DNA of 52,392 nucleotides from Mycobacterium interjectum (GTDB lineage Bacteria > Actinomycetota > Actinomycetes > Mycobacteriales > Mycobacteriaceae), in NCBI GenBank assembly GCA_002102225.1, contig LQPB01000099.1, forward strand, positions 1-52,392, given 5' to 3'. Below are positions 6,990 through 15,585 of the stretch, one piece after another. Position 1 is the first letter of the stretch. Each line of letters starts with the position of its first letter. The translations under genes were made by a program, and so were the position numbers. The notes beneath the pieces were generated by a model that was not told the DNA's origin, did not search any database, and was given only the letters and a program-made list of their open reading frames with translations.

Positions 6990-7979
6990 ATGCGCAAGGA
7001 ACTATCGCCCCACCTGCGGCCGGTCCGCGAGGTCGAGGCCCCGGCACTGCAGTTCCGCACGATCCACGGGTACCGGCGCGCGTTTCGGATCGCCGGGTCG
7101 GGACCCGCTCTGCTGCTGATCCACGGCGTCGGCGACAACTCCAAGTCCTGGGAAACGGTGCATGCCCAACTGGCGCAACGGTTCACGGTGATCGCGCCGG
7201 ATCTGCTGGGCCACGGCGAGTCGGACAAACCCCACGCCGACTACTCCTTGCCGGCGTTCGCGAACGGCATGCGCGACCTGCTCGCCGTGCTCGGCATCGA
7301 GCGGGTCACCGTCGTCGGGCATTCGTTCGGGGGCGGCGTCGCGATGCAATTGGCCTATCAGTACCCCCAGTTGGTGGAGCGCATCGTGCTGGTGAGCGCC
7401 GGCGGCGTCGCGCAGGACGTGAGCCTGGCGTTGCGGTTGGCGGCGATGCCGCTGGGCGCCGAGGCGCTGGGCGTGCTGCGCGCGCCCGGAGTGATGCCCA
7501 CGATCCGGCGAGTCGGCCGCGCGGTGCAGACCATGCTGGGTTCCACCCGGTTCGGGCGCGACGCCGCCGAGGTCGTCGCTCTGCTGGAAGGCTTCCTGGA
7601 CCGCGACGGGCTCGCGGCGTTCGCGAGCACCCTGCGGTCGGTGGTGGACGCGCGCGGCCAATACGTCACCATGCTGGACCGCAGCTATCTCATGAAATCT
7701 GTTCCGGTGCAGATTATTTGGGGTGAAGACGACCTGATCATCCCGGTGGACCACGCGCATACCGCGCACGCCGCGATGCCCGGTTCGCGCATGGAGATCT
7801 TCGAGGGCTCGGGGCACATGCCGTTCCACGACCACCCCGACCGCTTCGTCGAGGTCGTCGAACGGTTCGTCGACTCGACCCGAGCCGCCGATTACGACCC
7901 GGACACGTTGCCCGCGCTGCTGCGGACCGGTGGCCGCGATGACCTGGCCGCCGACCCGATCGAAGCGGCGGTGTCCTAG
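6990..7979 (+). CDS. alpha/beta hydrolase, Rv2715-like
   Basis: A 329-residue alpha/beta-hydrolase. HGVGDNS (45-51) supplies the oxyanion-hole region, and the triad is Ser112 in GHSFGG, Asp247 or Asp248 in IIWGEDD, and His276 in GSGHMPFHDHP. It closely resembles M. tuberculosis Rv2715 (the shared LRPVR, LQFRT.HGYRRAFRIAGSGPA and MLDR.YL stretches). Substrate is unknown; candidates are small esters, lactones or lipid-breakdown products. The ATG at 6990, behind AAGGGAAG, aligns with Rv2715. M. tuberculosis has no gene at this point between zur and Rv2360c, so it is a lineage-specific insertion. Its stop codon overlaps that of the convergent gene by three bases. Confidence 0.88.
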   Translation: MRKELSPHLRPVREVEAPALQFRTIHGYRRAFRIAGSGPALLLIHGVGDNSKSWETVHAQLAQRFTVIAPDLLGHGESDKPHADYSLPAFANGMRDLLAVLGIERVTVVGHSFGGGVAMQLAYQYPQLVERIVLVSAGGVAQDVSLALRLAAMPLGAEALGVLRAPGVMPTIRRVGRAVQTMLGSTRFGRDAAEVVALLEGFLDRDGLAAFASTLRSVVDARGQYVTMLDRSYLMKSVPVQIIWGEDDLIIPVDHAHTAHAAMPGSRMEIFEGSGHMPFHDHPDRFVEVVERFVDSTRAADYDPDTLPALLRTGGRDDLAADPIEAAVS

Positions 7980-8404
7980 CCCGTCAGCGAAAGACGTATC
8001 TGGGCGCCCGTGTCGAGCACCAGCAGGACCAGGGTGCGCAGCGCGTCGTCGGTAAGGCCGCCGCCGGGAAAGTTGTAGCGCAGCATCACGTCCCCGGTTT
8101 TGGCCGCGCCCTTTCCGGAATTGCGTTGCACCGCGGCCTGATTCGACTTCTCGATCAGCGTCACGCTGCCGAAGTTGCTCTCGCGCGCCTGCTTGGCGAT
8201 CTGATCGCTGATCTTCTTGGTCAGCGGCAGATCCCAGGCCAGGATCTGGGTCAGCGACACCAAATCGAGGCCCTCGGCGATGTTGACCACCCGCAGCGAG
8301 GCCAGCGTGCCGTTGTGGCGCAAGGTCAGCGCGCCGTCGGGCTCCTCGTCGACCGCAAGGGCGTCGCGCAGTATCGAGGCCAGCCGCTCCTGCAGTGAGG
8401 GCAT
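7976..8404 (-). CDS. conserved protein, Rv2360c-like
   Basis: This 142-residue protein (MPSLQERLASILRDALAV...) matches Rv2360c in size, sequence and position. No enzyme motif, signal peptide or membrane segment is visible. The alternating helices and strands could fit a YbjN/type III chaperone-like fold, which is a guess. The ATG overlaps the uppS stop (ATGA), so it is translationally coupled to decaprenyl diphosphate synthase and transcribed with recO-uppS. The 3' end overlaps the convergent hydrolase gene. Confidence 0.85.
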   Translation of the reverse strand: MPSLQERLASILRDALAVDEEPDGALTLRHNGTLASLRVVNIAEGLDLVSLTQILAWDLPLTKKISDQIAKQARESNFGSVTLIEKSNQAAVQRNSGKGAAKTGDVMLRYNFPGGGLTDDALRTLVLLVLDTGAQIRLSLTG

Positions 8405-9288
8405 CAGGCGCTCCCGAAGCGTCGATTGCGGTCCGCGTATTCCTCGCACGCGGCCCAAAGGTCGCGGCGGTCGTAGTCGGGCCACAGCTTGTCCTGAAAT
8501 ATGTACTCGGCGTAGGCCGCCTGCCACAACATGAAATTGCTGGACCGCTGCTCCCCCGACGTCCGCAGGAACAGGTCCACGTCGGGGATGTCGGGCCGTT
8601 GCATGTGACGGGCGATCGTCGACTCACTGATCCGGTCGGGCTTCAGTCTGCCCGCCTGCACCAAACGGGCGATCTCCCTTGCGGATTCGGTGATCTCGGC
8701 GCGGCCGCCGTAGTTCACGCAGTAATTGACGGTGATGACGTCGTTGTCGTCCGTCATCGCCTCGGCGATCGCCAACTCGTTGATCACGCTGCGCCACAGG
8801 CGGGGCCGGGAACCCACCCACCGGATTCGGACTCCGATCGTGTTGAGGTTCACCCGGCGCATGCGCACCACGTCGCGGTTGAAGCCCATCAGGAAGCGGA
8901 CCTCCTCGGGCGAACGCTTCCAGTTCTCGGTGGAAAACGCGTAGAGACTCAGCCATTTGATTCCGATTTCGATTGCGCCGCATACGATGTCGATGACGAC
9001 CGCCTCACCCGCCCGGTGGCCGTCGGTCCGGCTCAGACCGCGCTGGGTGGCCCAGCGGCCGTTGCCGTCCATCACGATGGCCACATGGTTGGGCAATCGG
9101 TCGGCCGGAATCCGGGGCGCGGCCGCTTTGGAGGTGTGCTGCGGGGGGCGGCGCGGGCCGCCGCCGGCGGACGGCGGCAGCTCCGGGAACGGGACCGGCC
9201 AGGTCGATTTGTCGGGAAAGACCGGGTAGTCGTCGGGCGCGGGGGGCAGCTGCGGGAAGTCGGTCGCCTTCGGCTTGCGCTCAGCCAC
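8404..9288 (-). CDS. uppS: (Z)-decaprenyl diphosphate synthase (UppS, Rv2361c-like)
   Basis: A cis-prenyltransferase of 294 residues. It extends allylic diphosphates with isopentenyl diphosphate to decaprenyl diphosphate, the carrier lipid for peptidoglycan, arabinogalactan and lipoarabinomannan. The catalytic MDGNGRWA (Asp74) and C-terminal RTSGEQRSSNFMLWQ motifs are intact. A Pro-rich N-terminal extension of ~65 residues is characteristic of the mycobacterial enzyme. The start overlaps the recO stop by 8 bases and the stop overlaps the next gene, giving a tight recO-uppS-Rv2360c-like operon. Confidence 0.96.
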   Translation of the reverse strand: MAERKPKATDFPQLPPAPDDYPVFPDKSTWPVPFPELPPSAGGGPRRPPQHTSKAAAPRIPADRLPNHVAIVMDGNGRWATQRGLSRTDGHRAGEAVVIDIVCGAIEIGIKWLSLYAFSTENWKRSPEEVRFLMGFNRDVVRMRRVNLNTIGVRIRWVGSRPRLWRSVINELAIAEAMTDDNDVITVNYCVNYGGRAEITESAREIARLVQAGRLKPDRISESTIARHMQRPDIPDVDLFLRTSGEQRSSNFMLWQAAYAEYIFQDKLWPDYDRRDLWAACEEYADRNRRFGSA

Positions 9289-10078
9289 AGGCAGTATCCT
9301 GCCCGATCAGCGCTGCGCGCCGTTCGGCGATGGTGCGGTCGACCTGGTACGTCCGCTCCACCAGCGGCAACGTTTTGAGCTGCCGTTCCAGATGCCATTG
9401 CAGGTGCGCGGCCACCAGCCCGCTGACGTAGCCGCGGTGCGATTGCGGCGACGCCTCGGCGGCCTCCCAGTCCCCGTCGTGCAGCGCGGCCATCAGATCC
9501 AGCACCCCCGGCGGCGGGGTGGTCGAGCCGGCCGGGCGGCAATGCGGGCAGACGCTGCCCCCGGCGGCGACGTGAAACGCCCGATGCGGGCCGGGTGTGG
9601 CGCACCGGGCGCACTCGGTGAGCGCCGGCGCCCACCCGGCGATGCCCATGGCGCGCAGCAGATAGGCGTCCAGCAACAGGTCGCGAGGCCGGCGCCCGTC
9701 GGCCACCGCGCGCAGCGCGCCCACCGTGAGCCGGTGCAGCGCCGGGGCGGGCGCCCGTTCCTCGCCGGCGAGCCGTTCGGCGGTTTCTAGCATCGCGCAC
9801 CCGCAGGTGTACCGGCCGTAGTCGCTGACGATGTCGGTGGCGAACGCGTCGATGGAGACGACCTGGGTGACGATGTCGAGATTGCGGCCGGGGTGCAGTT
9901 GCGCGTCGACGTGGGCAAACGGCTCCAGCCGCGCGCCGAATTTGCTGCGGGTGCGGCGCACGCCCTTGGCCACCGCGCGGACCAGGCCATGGTCGCGGGT
10001 CAGCAGGGTGACGATCCGGTCGGCTTCGCCGAGCTTGTGCTGGCGCAACACCACAGCTCGGTCTCGATATAGCCGCAT
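9281..10078 (-). CDS. recO: RecO, recombination mediator
   Basis: A 265-residue RecO with an N-terminal OB fold (MRLYRDRAVVLRQHKLGEAD) and a four-Cys zinc site (CARCATPG...CPHC) in the second half. It helps load RecA on SSB-coated DNA in the RecFOR pathway and anneals single strands. I chose the ATG at 10078 because it gives exactly the M. tuberculosis length and N-terminus; an ATG two codons upstream (10084) is also possible, and the frame is open to 10204. It is divergent from amiA2 with 61 bases between the starts. Confidence 0.95.
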   Translation of the reverse strand: MRLYRDRAVVLRQHKLGEADRIVTLLTRDHGLVRAVAKGVRRTRSKFGARLEPFAHVDAQLHPGRNLDIVTQVVSIDAFATDIVSDYGRYTCGCAMLETAERLAGEERAPAPALHRLTVGALRAVADGRRPRDLLLDAYLLRAMGIAGWAPALTECARCATPGPHRAFHVAAGGSVCPHCRPAGSTTPPPGVLDLMAALHDGDWEAAEASPQSHRGYVSGLVAAHLQWHLERQLKTLPLVERTYQVDRTIAERRAALIGQDTACG

Positions 10079-10139
10079 CACCATAGTTTTGCACCCCGCC
10101 GCGACAATGCGGGTATCCGCGCCGTTAGTCTCGTACCCC

Positions 10140-11636
10140 GTGATCGGCGCTTCCGGGGCGGGCACCGGGTCCATCTCCGGATCCGGCGGCCAGCGCCTGC
10201 CCACACTGACTGACCTGCTGTATCAGCTGGCCAGCCGCTCAGTGACGTCCACCACACTGGTGAGCCGTTCGCTGCACGCCATCCATTCCAGCCAGCCGAC
10301 GCTCAACGCCTTCCGGGTGGTGCTGACCGAGTCGGCGCTGGCCGACGCGGCGCGGGCCGACCGGCGACGCGCGGCCGGGGACACCGCGCCGCTGCTGGGC
10401 ATCCCGATCGCGGTCAAAGACGACGTCGACGTCGCCGGCGTGCCCACCGCCTTCGGCACCGAGGGGTATGTCGCGCCGGCGACCCAGGACGCCGAGGTGG
10501 TGCGCCGCCTGAAGGCCGCCGGCGCCGTGATCGTCGGCAAGACGAACACCTGCGAGCTGGGCCAATGGCCGTTCACCAGCGGACCCGGCTTCGGCCACAC
10601 CCGCAATCCCTGGTCGCGCCGGCACACCCCGGGCGGGTCGTCGGGGGGTAGCGCGGCCGCCGTGGCCGCGGGCCTGGTGACCGCCGCCATCGGCTCCGAC
10701 GGCGCCGGCAGCGTCCGCATCCCCGCGGCGTGGACGCACCTGGTGGGCATCAAACCGCAGCGCGGCCGCATCTCGACCTGGCCGCTGCCCGAGGCGTTCA
10801 ACGGCATCACGGTCAACGGCGTGCTGGCCCGCACCGTGGCCGATGCGGCGCTGGTGCTCGACGCCGCGTCGGGCAACGTCGAGGGCGACCGGCACAAGCC
10901 GCCCCCGATCACGGCGTCCGACTATGTCGGCAAGGCGCCCGGCCCGCTGAACATCGCGCTGTCGACCCGGTTCCCGTACACAGGTTTTCGCGCCAAGCTG
11001 CACCCCGAGATCCTGGCCGCGACGCGGGCCGTCGGCAGGCAGCTCGAGCTGCTCGGCCACAGGGTCGTGCCCGGCAACCCCGACTACGGCCTGCGGTTGT
11101 CATGGAATTTCCTGGCCCGGTCCACCGCGGGCCTGCGGGATTGGGAGGAGCGGCTGGGCGACGGCGTGATCCTGGACCCCCGCACGGTGGCCAACCTGCG
11201 CATGGGCCAGGTGCTGGGGCAGGCGATTCTGCGCAGCGCGCGCCGCCACGAGGCGGCCGACCAGCGGCGGGTGGGCTCGATCTTCGACATCGTCGACGTG
11301 GTGCTCGCCCCGACGACCGCCCAACCGCCGCCGTTGGCGCGCTCGTTCGACCGGTTGAGCAGCTTCGGCACCGACCGCGCCATGATCGCCGCGTGCCCGT
11401 TGACCTGGCCATGGAACCTGTTGGGGTGGCCGTCCATCAACGTGCCGGCCGGATTTACCTCCGACGGTTTGCCGATCGGCGTGCAGCTGATGGGCCCAGC
11501 AAACAGCGAGGGCCTGCTGATCTCGCTGGCCGCCGAGCTGGAGGCCGTCTGCGGCTGGTCCACCAAACAGCCGCCCATGTGGTGGCACGCCGGTGCCGAC
11601 ACCCCGCCCGCCGGGGCGCCGCCCTCGCGTAGGTGA
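10140..11636 (+). CDS. amiA2: amidase AmiA2
   Basis: A 498-residue amidase-signature enzyme that hydrolyses a carboxamide; the natural substrate is unknown. The Ser-cisSer-Lys triad is visible: Lys93 in AVKDDVD, Ser167/Ser168 in GGSSGG and Ser191 in GSDGAGSVRIPA. It follows Rv2363 closely. The GTG at 10140 aligns with the M. tuberculosis start and has no Shine-Dalgarno sequence, so the message may be leaderless. The frame is open far upstream, but that part overlaps recO on the other strand. The C-terminus has a short extra tail (GADTPPAGAPPSRR) that the M. tuberculosis protein appears to lack. Confidence 0.93.
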   Translation: MIGASGAGTGSISGSGGQRLPTLTDLLYQLASRSVTSTTLVSRSLHAIHSSQPTLNAFRVVLTESALADAARADRRRAAGDTAPLLGIPIAVKDDVDVAGVPTAFGTEGYVAPATQDAEVVRRLKAAGAVIVGKTNTCELGQWPFTSGPGFGHTRNPWSRRHTPGGSSGGSAAAVAAGLVTAAIGSDGAGSVRIPAAWTHLVGIKPQRGRISTWPLPEAFNGITVNGVLARTVADAALVLDAASGNVEGDRHKPPPITASDYVGKAPGPLNIALSTRFPYTGFRAKLHPEILAATRAVGRQLELLGHRVVPGNPDYGLRLSWNFLARSTAGLRDWEERLGDGVILDPRTVANLRMGQVLGQAILRSARRHEAADQRRVGSIFDIVDVVLAPTTAQPPPLARSFDRLSSFGTDRAMIAACPLTWPWNLLGWPSINVPAGFTSDGLPIGVQLMGPANSEGLLISLAAELEAVCGWSTKQPPMWWHAGADTPPAGAPPSRR

Positions 11637-11661
11637 GTCGACGGCGGGGTGAAGGCCGCGG

Positions 11662-12561
11662 CTAAAAGCCAAGCCGACCAAGTTGTTTGGGGTCGCTCTG
11701 CCAGTTCTTGGCGACCTTGACGCGCAGCTCGAGGTAGACCTTGGTGCCCAGCAGCTTTTCGATCTGGGCGCGCGCGGCGGTGCCGACTTGCCGCAGCCGG
11801 GCGCCGCCCTTGCCGATGACGATGCCCTTCTGGCTGTCCCGCTCGACGTAGAGGATCGCGTGCACGTCGATCAGATCGTCGCGGTCTTCCCGCGAATTGA
11901 CCTCGTCGATCACCACGGCCAACGAATGCGGCAGCTCGTCGCGGACTCCCTCCAGCGCGGCCTCGCGGATGAGCTCGGCCATCAGGACTTCCTCGGGCTC
12001 GTCGGTCAGCTCGCCGTCGGGGTAGTACGCGGGGCCGGGCGGCAGCGCCGCGGCCAGGACCTCGATCAACACGTCGACCTGCGCACCCGTCACCGCCGAC
12101 ACCGGGACGATTTCGGCCGAGCCGCCGACCAACTCGCTGGCGGCGACCAGCTGCGCGGCCACCCGGTCCTTGGGCACCTTGTCGATCTTGGTGACGACGG
12201 CCACGAGCGCGGTCTTGGGGGCGACCGCACGAATCTGGTCGACGATCCACCGGTCGCCCGGCCCGATCGCCTCGTCGGCCGGGATGCACAGCCCGATCAC
12301 GTCGACCTCGGCGTAGGTGTCGCGGACCAGGTCGTTGAGCCGCTTGCCCAGCAGCGTGCGCGGCCGGTGCAAGCCAGGGGTGTCGACGAGGATGATCTGA
12401 AAGTCGTCCCGGTGCACGATCCCGCGAATGGTGTGCCGGGTGGTCTGCGGCCGCGTCGAGGTGATCGCCACCTTGGCGCCGACCAGCGCGTTGGTCAGCG
12501 TCGACTTGCCGGTGTTCGGTCGGCCCACCAAACACACGAAACCCGAACGGAATTCAGTCAT
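11662..12561 (-). CDS. era: Era GTPase
   Basis: A 299-residue GTPase for maturation of the small ribosomal subunit; it binds the 3' end of 16S rRNA. G1 is GRPNTGKST (13-21), with DTPG and TKID following, and a C-terminal KH domain carries GIVIGKGGARLRQVG. I chose the ATG at 12561 from the family start (MTEFRSGFVCLVGRPN). It ends 25 bases from the convergent amiA2. It is the last gene of the hrcA-to-era minus-strand run. M. tuberculosis has Rv2365c just upstream of era; here the 86-base gap has no room for it. Confidence 0.96.
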   Translation of the reverse strand: MTEFRSGFVCLVGRPNTGKSTLTNALVGAKVAITSTRPQTTRHTIRGIVHRDDFQIILVDTPGLHRPRTLLGKRLNDLVRDTYAEVDVIGLCIPADEAIGPGDRWIVDQIRAVAPKTALVAVVTKIDKVPKDRVAAQLVAASELVGGSAEIVPVSAVTGAQVDVLIEVLAAALPPGPAYYPDGELTDEPEEVLMAELIREAALEGVRDELPHSLAVVIDEVNSREDRDDLIDVHAILYVERDSQKGIVIGKGGARLRQVGTAARAQIEKLLGTKVYLELRVKVAKNWQSDPKQLGRLGF

Positions 12562-12647
12562 GACAGTCCATCGCCGAGCGTGCAACCAGTGCGATTTTTT
12601 CCGCAATTTTCCGCCTTGAGTGCACGTTCGGCGCGGCAGTGACCGCC

Positions 12648-13955
12648 TCAGTCATGGTGTATGGCCTCCCCGTCGGTCGAGCCGTCGGGTTCGGCCGGGC
12701 TCAGCAGGACGGTGTTGATCCGTACCCGCCCACGATGATCGGGGCCGCCCTCGGCGCGCAGACGCAGGCCGTGCGAGACCACCTCGGCGCCGGGCAGCGG
12801 CACCCGGCCCAATTCCAGAGCCACCAGGCCGCCGACGGTGTCGACGTCGAGGTCGTCGTCGAATTCGACGTCGTACAGTTCGCCGACGTCCTCGATCGGC
12901 AGTCGCGCCGACACCCGAAATCGCTTGTCGCCCAGATCTTCTATCGGCGCCGTCTCCGCCTGGTCGTACTCGTCGGCGATCTCCCCGACGATTTCCTCCA
13001 GCACGTCCTCGATGCTGACCAGCCCGGCTATCGCGCCGTACTCGTCGACGAGCAGGGCCATGTGGTTGCGGTCGCGTTGCATCTCGCGCAGCAGCGCGTC
13101 CAGCGGCTTGGAGTCCGGCACGAAGACCGCCGGCCGCATGACTTGCGACACCTTGGTGTCCCGGCCCCCGTCGGGCGAGGAGAACATCTGCTGGACAAGG
13201 TCTTTCAGGTACACCACGCCGACGACGTCGTCGACGTTCTCGCCGATCACCGGAATGCGGGAGTGCCCGCTGCGTACGGCCAGGTTGGTCGCCTGGCTGG
13301 CGGTCTTGTCGCTTTCGATCCAGATCATCTCGGTGCGCGGCACCATCACCTCGCGGGCCGGGGTGTCACCGAGTTCGAAGACCGACTCGATCATCCGCCG
13401 CTCGTCGGCGGCCACCACGCCGCGCTGCTGGGCCAGGTCGACGACTTCGCGCAGTTCGATCTCGGAGGCGAACGGCCCGTTCCGTAGCCCCCGGCCGGGG
13501 GTGAGCGCGTTGCCCAGCACCACCAGCAACCGGCTCAGCGGCATCAACAACCACGAAATCACGCGCAGCGGAAGGGCGGTCACCAGCGAGATGGAATAGG
13601 CGTGCTGGCGGCCGAGGGTGCGGGGCCCGACCCCGATGACGACGAAACTCGTCACCACCATGATGGTGGCCGCCCCGAACAACGCCCACCTCATGCCGAA
13701 GTTGTCGTAGAGGAACACCACCAACAGGACGGTCGCGGTGATCTCGCAGATGATGCGCAGCAGCACCACCAGGTTGATGTAGCGCGGACGCTCGCTCATC
13801 ACCTTGAACAGCGACACCGCGCCGGGCCGCTCCTCGCGCACCAGTTCCTGCACCCGCGCCAACGACACCGTGCTCATGGCGGCGTCGATCGCCGCAAAAA
13901 GGCCGCCCAGGGCGATCAGGGCGATCGCGCCCAGCAGCTGGGAAACGCCGGTCAA
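12648..13955 (-). CDS. CBS-domain membrane protein, CorC/HlyC family (Rv2366c-like)
   Basis: A 435-residue protein. An N-terminal DUF21/CNNM membrane domain spans about residues 1-180 with several hydrophobic helices. A pair of CBS domains lies around 200-330, including VMVPRTEMIWIE and VLEEIVGEIADEYD. A CorC_HlyC transporter-associated domain closes the protein. Family members are linked to magnesium/cobalt efflux and Mg homeostasis. The start is a TTG at 13955 that overlaps the ybeY stop (TTGA); it gives exactly the M. tuberculosis length. The frame is open upstream only because it overlaps ybeY. Confidence 0.9.
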   Translation of the reverse strand: MTGVSQLLGAIALIALGGLFAAIDAAMSTVSLARVQELVREERPGAVSLFKVMSERPRYINLVVLLRIICEITATVLLVVFLYDNFGMRWALFGAATIMVVTSFVVIGVGPRTLGRQHAYSISLVTALPLRVISWLLMPLSRLLVVLGNALTPGRGLRNGPFASEIELREVVDLAQQRGVVAADERRMIESVFELGDTPAREVMVPRTEMIWIESDKTASQATNLAVRSGHSRIPVIGENVDDVVGVVYLKDLVQQMFSSPDGGRDTKVSQVMRPAVFVPDSKPLDALLREMQRDRNHMALLVDEYGAIAGLVSIEDVLEEIVGEIADEYDQAETAPIEDLGDKRFRVSARLPIEDVGELYDVEFDDDLDVDTVGGLVALELGRVPLPGAEVVSHGLRLRAEGGPDHRGRVRINTVLLSPAEPDGSTDGEAIHHD

Positions 13956-14485
13956 TTGTCGAAATACCTTGACTTGTCCAGCAACCGGCGGTCGCGCTCC
14001 TCCTGGCGATCTTGGTGGTAGGCCTCGACCTGCTCGGCGACCCATTCTTCGAGCAGCCGGTTTTGCAGGGCGAACATCTCTTTCTCCTCGGCCGGCTCGC
14101 CATGGTCGTAGCCGAGCAGATGCAGCACGCCGTGAATCGTCAACAGCGCCAACTCGTGTCCCAGGGTGTGACCCGCCGCGGCCGCCTGGTCGGCGGCGAA
14201 TTCCGGGCACAGCACGATGTCGCCCAGCATCGCCGGCCCCGGCTCGGGCGCGTCGGGGCGCCCGCCGGGTTCGAGCTCGTCCATCGGGAAGCTCATCACG
14301 TCCGTCGGCCCCGGCAGGTCCATCCAGCGCATGTGCAGGTCGGCCATCGCCGCGGTGTCCAGCAGCACCATCGACAGTTCGGCGCTGGGGTTGACGTCCA
14401 TCCGCGCGATCACGAACTTCGCGACGCTGACCAGCTCCACCTCGGACACGTCGATGCCCGACTCGTTGGAAACCTCGATGCTCAT
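13952..14485 (-). CDS. ybeY: YbeY, rRNA maturation endoribonuclease
   Basis: A 177-residue UPF0054 metalloprotein with the zinc motif HGVLHLLGYDH (His118, His122, His128). It acts in 16S rRNA 3'-end maturation and ribosome quality control. Starts and stops overlap both neighbours (phoH by 4 bases, the CBS protein by 4), so the three are translationally coupled. The phoH-ybeY pairing is conserved across bacteria, and with era downstream makes a ribosome-maturation cluster. Confidence 0.96.
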   Translation of the reverse strand: MSIEVSNESGIDVSEVELVSVAKFVIARMDVNPSAELSMVLLDTAAMADLHMRWMDLPGPTDVMSFPMDELEPGGRPDAPEPGPAMLGDIVLCPEFAADQAAAAGHTLGHELALLTIHGVLHLLGYDHGEPAEEKEMFALQNRLLEEWVAEQVEAYHQDRQEERDRRLLDKSRYFDN

Positions 14486-15528
14486 CGGCGACCGCGGGCA
14501 CCCGAGGCCCGCCGGGCCGCCCGGTTCATCCCCGAGCCGGGCTCCTCGTAGCGGGCGTAGGCGTCGACGATCTCCGAAACCAGCCGGTGGCGCACCACAT
14601 CCACACTGGTCAGCTCCGCTATGTGGATATCGTCGACGTTGTCGAGGATCTCGACCGCCGACCGCAGCCCGGACCGGGCCCCGCCGGGAAGGTCGATCTG
14701 GGTCATGTCGCCGGTGACGACGATCTTCGACCCGAAGCCGAGCCGGGTGAGGAACATCTTCATCTGTTCGGCGGTGGTGTTCTGCGCCTCGTCGAGCACG
14801 ATGAACGCGTCATTCAGCGTGCGGCCACGCATGTACCCCAGCGGCGCGACCTCGATGACGCCCGCCGACATCAGCTTGGGGATCAGCTCGGCGTCCATCA
14901 TGTCGTAGAGCGCGTCGTACAGCGGCCGCAGGTAGGGATCAATCTTCTCGCTCAGCGTGCCGGGCAAAAAGCCAAGGCGCTCACCGGCTTCCACGGCGGG
15001 CCGGGTCAGGATGATCCGGCTGACCTGCTTGCTCTGCAGCGCGTGCACGGCCTTGGCCATGGCCAGGTACGTCTTGCCGGTGCCGGCCGGGCCGACCCCG
15101 AACACGATGGTGTTGGCGTCGATGGCGTCGACGTAGCGCTTCTGGTTGAGCGTCTTGGGCCGGATCGTGTTGCCGCGGCGCGACAAGATATCCAGGGTGA
15201 GGACCTCGGCCGGCGATTCGTTGCCGGTGCCGATCAGCATGGCGACGCTGTGGCGCACCACCTCGGGCGTCAACGGCTGGCCGCCGGCCACGATCGCGAC
15301 CAGTTCGGAGACCGCCCGCTCGGCCAGGGCGACGTCGGCCGGCTCGCCGGAGATCGTGACCTCATTGCCGCGCACGTGCAGGTCGGCGTTCAGGGTGCGT
15401 TCGAGGGCGCGCAGGTTTTCGTCTGCGGAACCAAGCAGGCCCACGACGAGATCGGGCGGAACGTTGATGCTGCTGCGAACGTGAGAGGTCGATGCCGTGT
15501 CAGCAGCGCTGGTCTCGCGGGGCGTCAC
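14482..15528 (-). CDS. phoH: PhoH-like ATPase (Rv2368c-like)
   Basis: A 348-residue P-loop ATPase. Walker A is GPAGTGKT (146-153) and Walker B is FIVLDEAQNT (around 240). The N-terminal third is the KH-like part typical of stand-alone PhoH proteins. It is thought to act on RNA, probably with YbeY, whose gene overlaps its 3' end. The start is a GTG at 15528, giving MTPRETSAADTA. The rsmE gene ends 57 bases upstream; M. tuberculosis has Rv2369c-Rv2371 between the two. Confidence 0.94.
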   Translation of the reverse strand: MTPRETSAADTASTSHVRSSINVPPDLVVGLLGSADENLRALERTLNADLHVRGNEVTISGEPADVALAERAVSELVAIVAGGQPLTPEVVRHSVAMLIGTGNESPAEVLTLDILSRRGNTIRPKTLNQKRYVDAIDANTIVFGVGPAGTGKTYLAMAKAVHALQSKQVSRIILTRPAVEAGERLGFLPGTLSEKIDPYLRPLYDALYDMMDAELIPKLMSAGVIEVAPLGYMRGRTLNDAFIVLDEAQNTTAEQMKMFLTRLGFGSKIVVTGDMTQIDLPGGARSGLRSAVEILDNVDDIHIAELTSVDVVRHRLVSEIVDAYARYEEPGSGMNRAARRASGARGRR

Positions 15529-15585
15529 GTGGTTTTCGATGCCTGCCTTGTCGGGTCTGACGTGGTGAAATCCTGGCTTGCCAGT

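Noticed and set aside
12562..12647. Counterpart of M. tuberculosis Rv2365c between era and the CBS gene
   Set aside because: The gap is only 86 bases and holds no frame resembling it.
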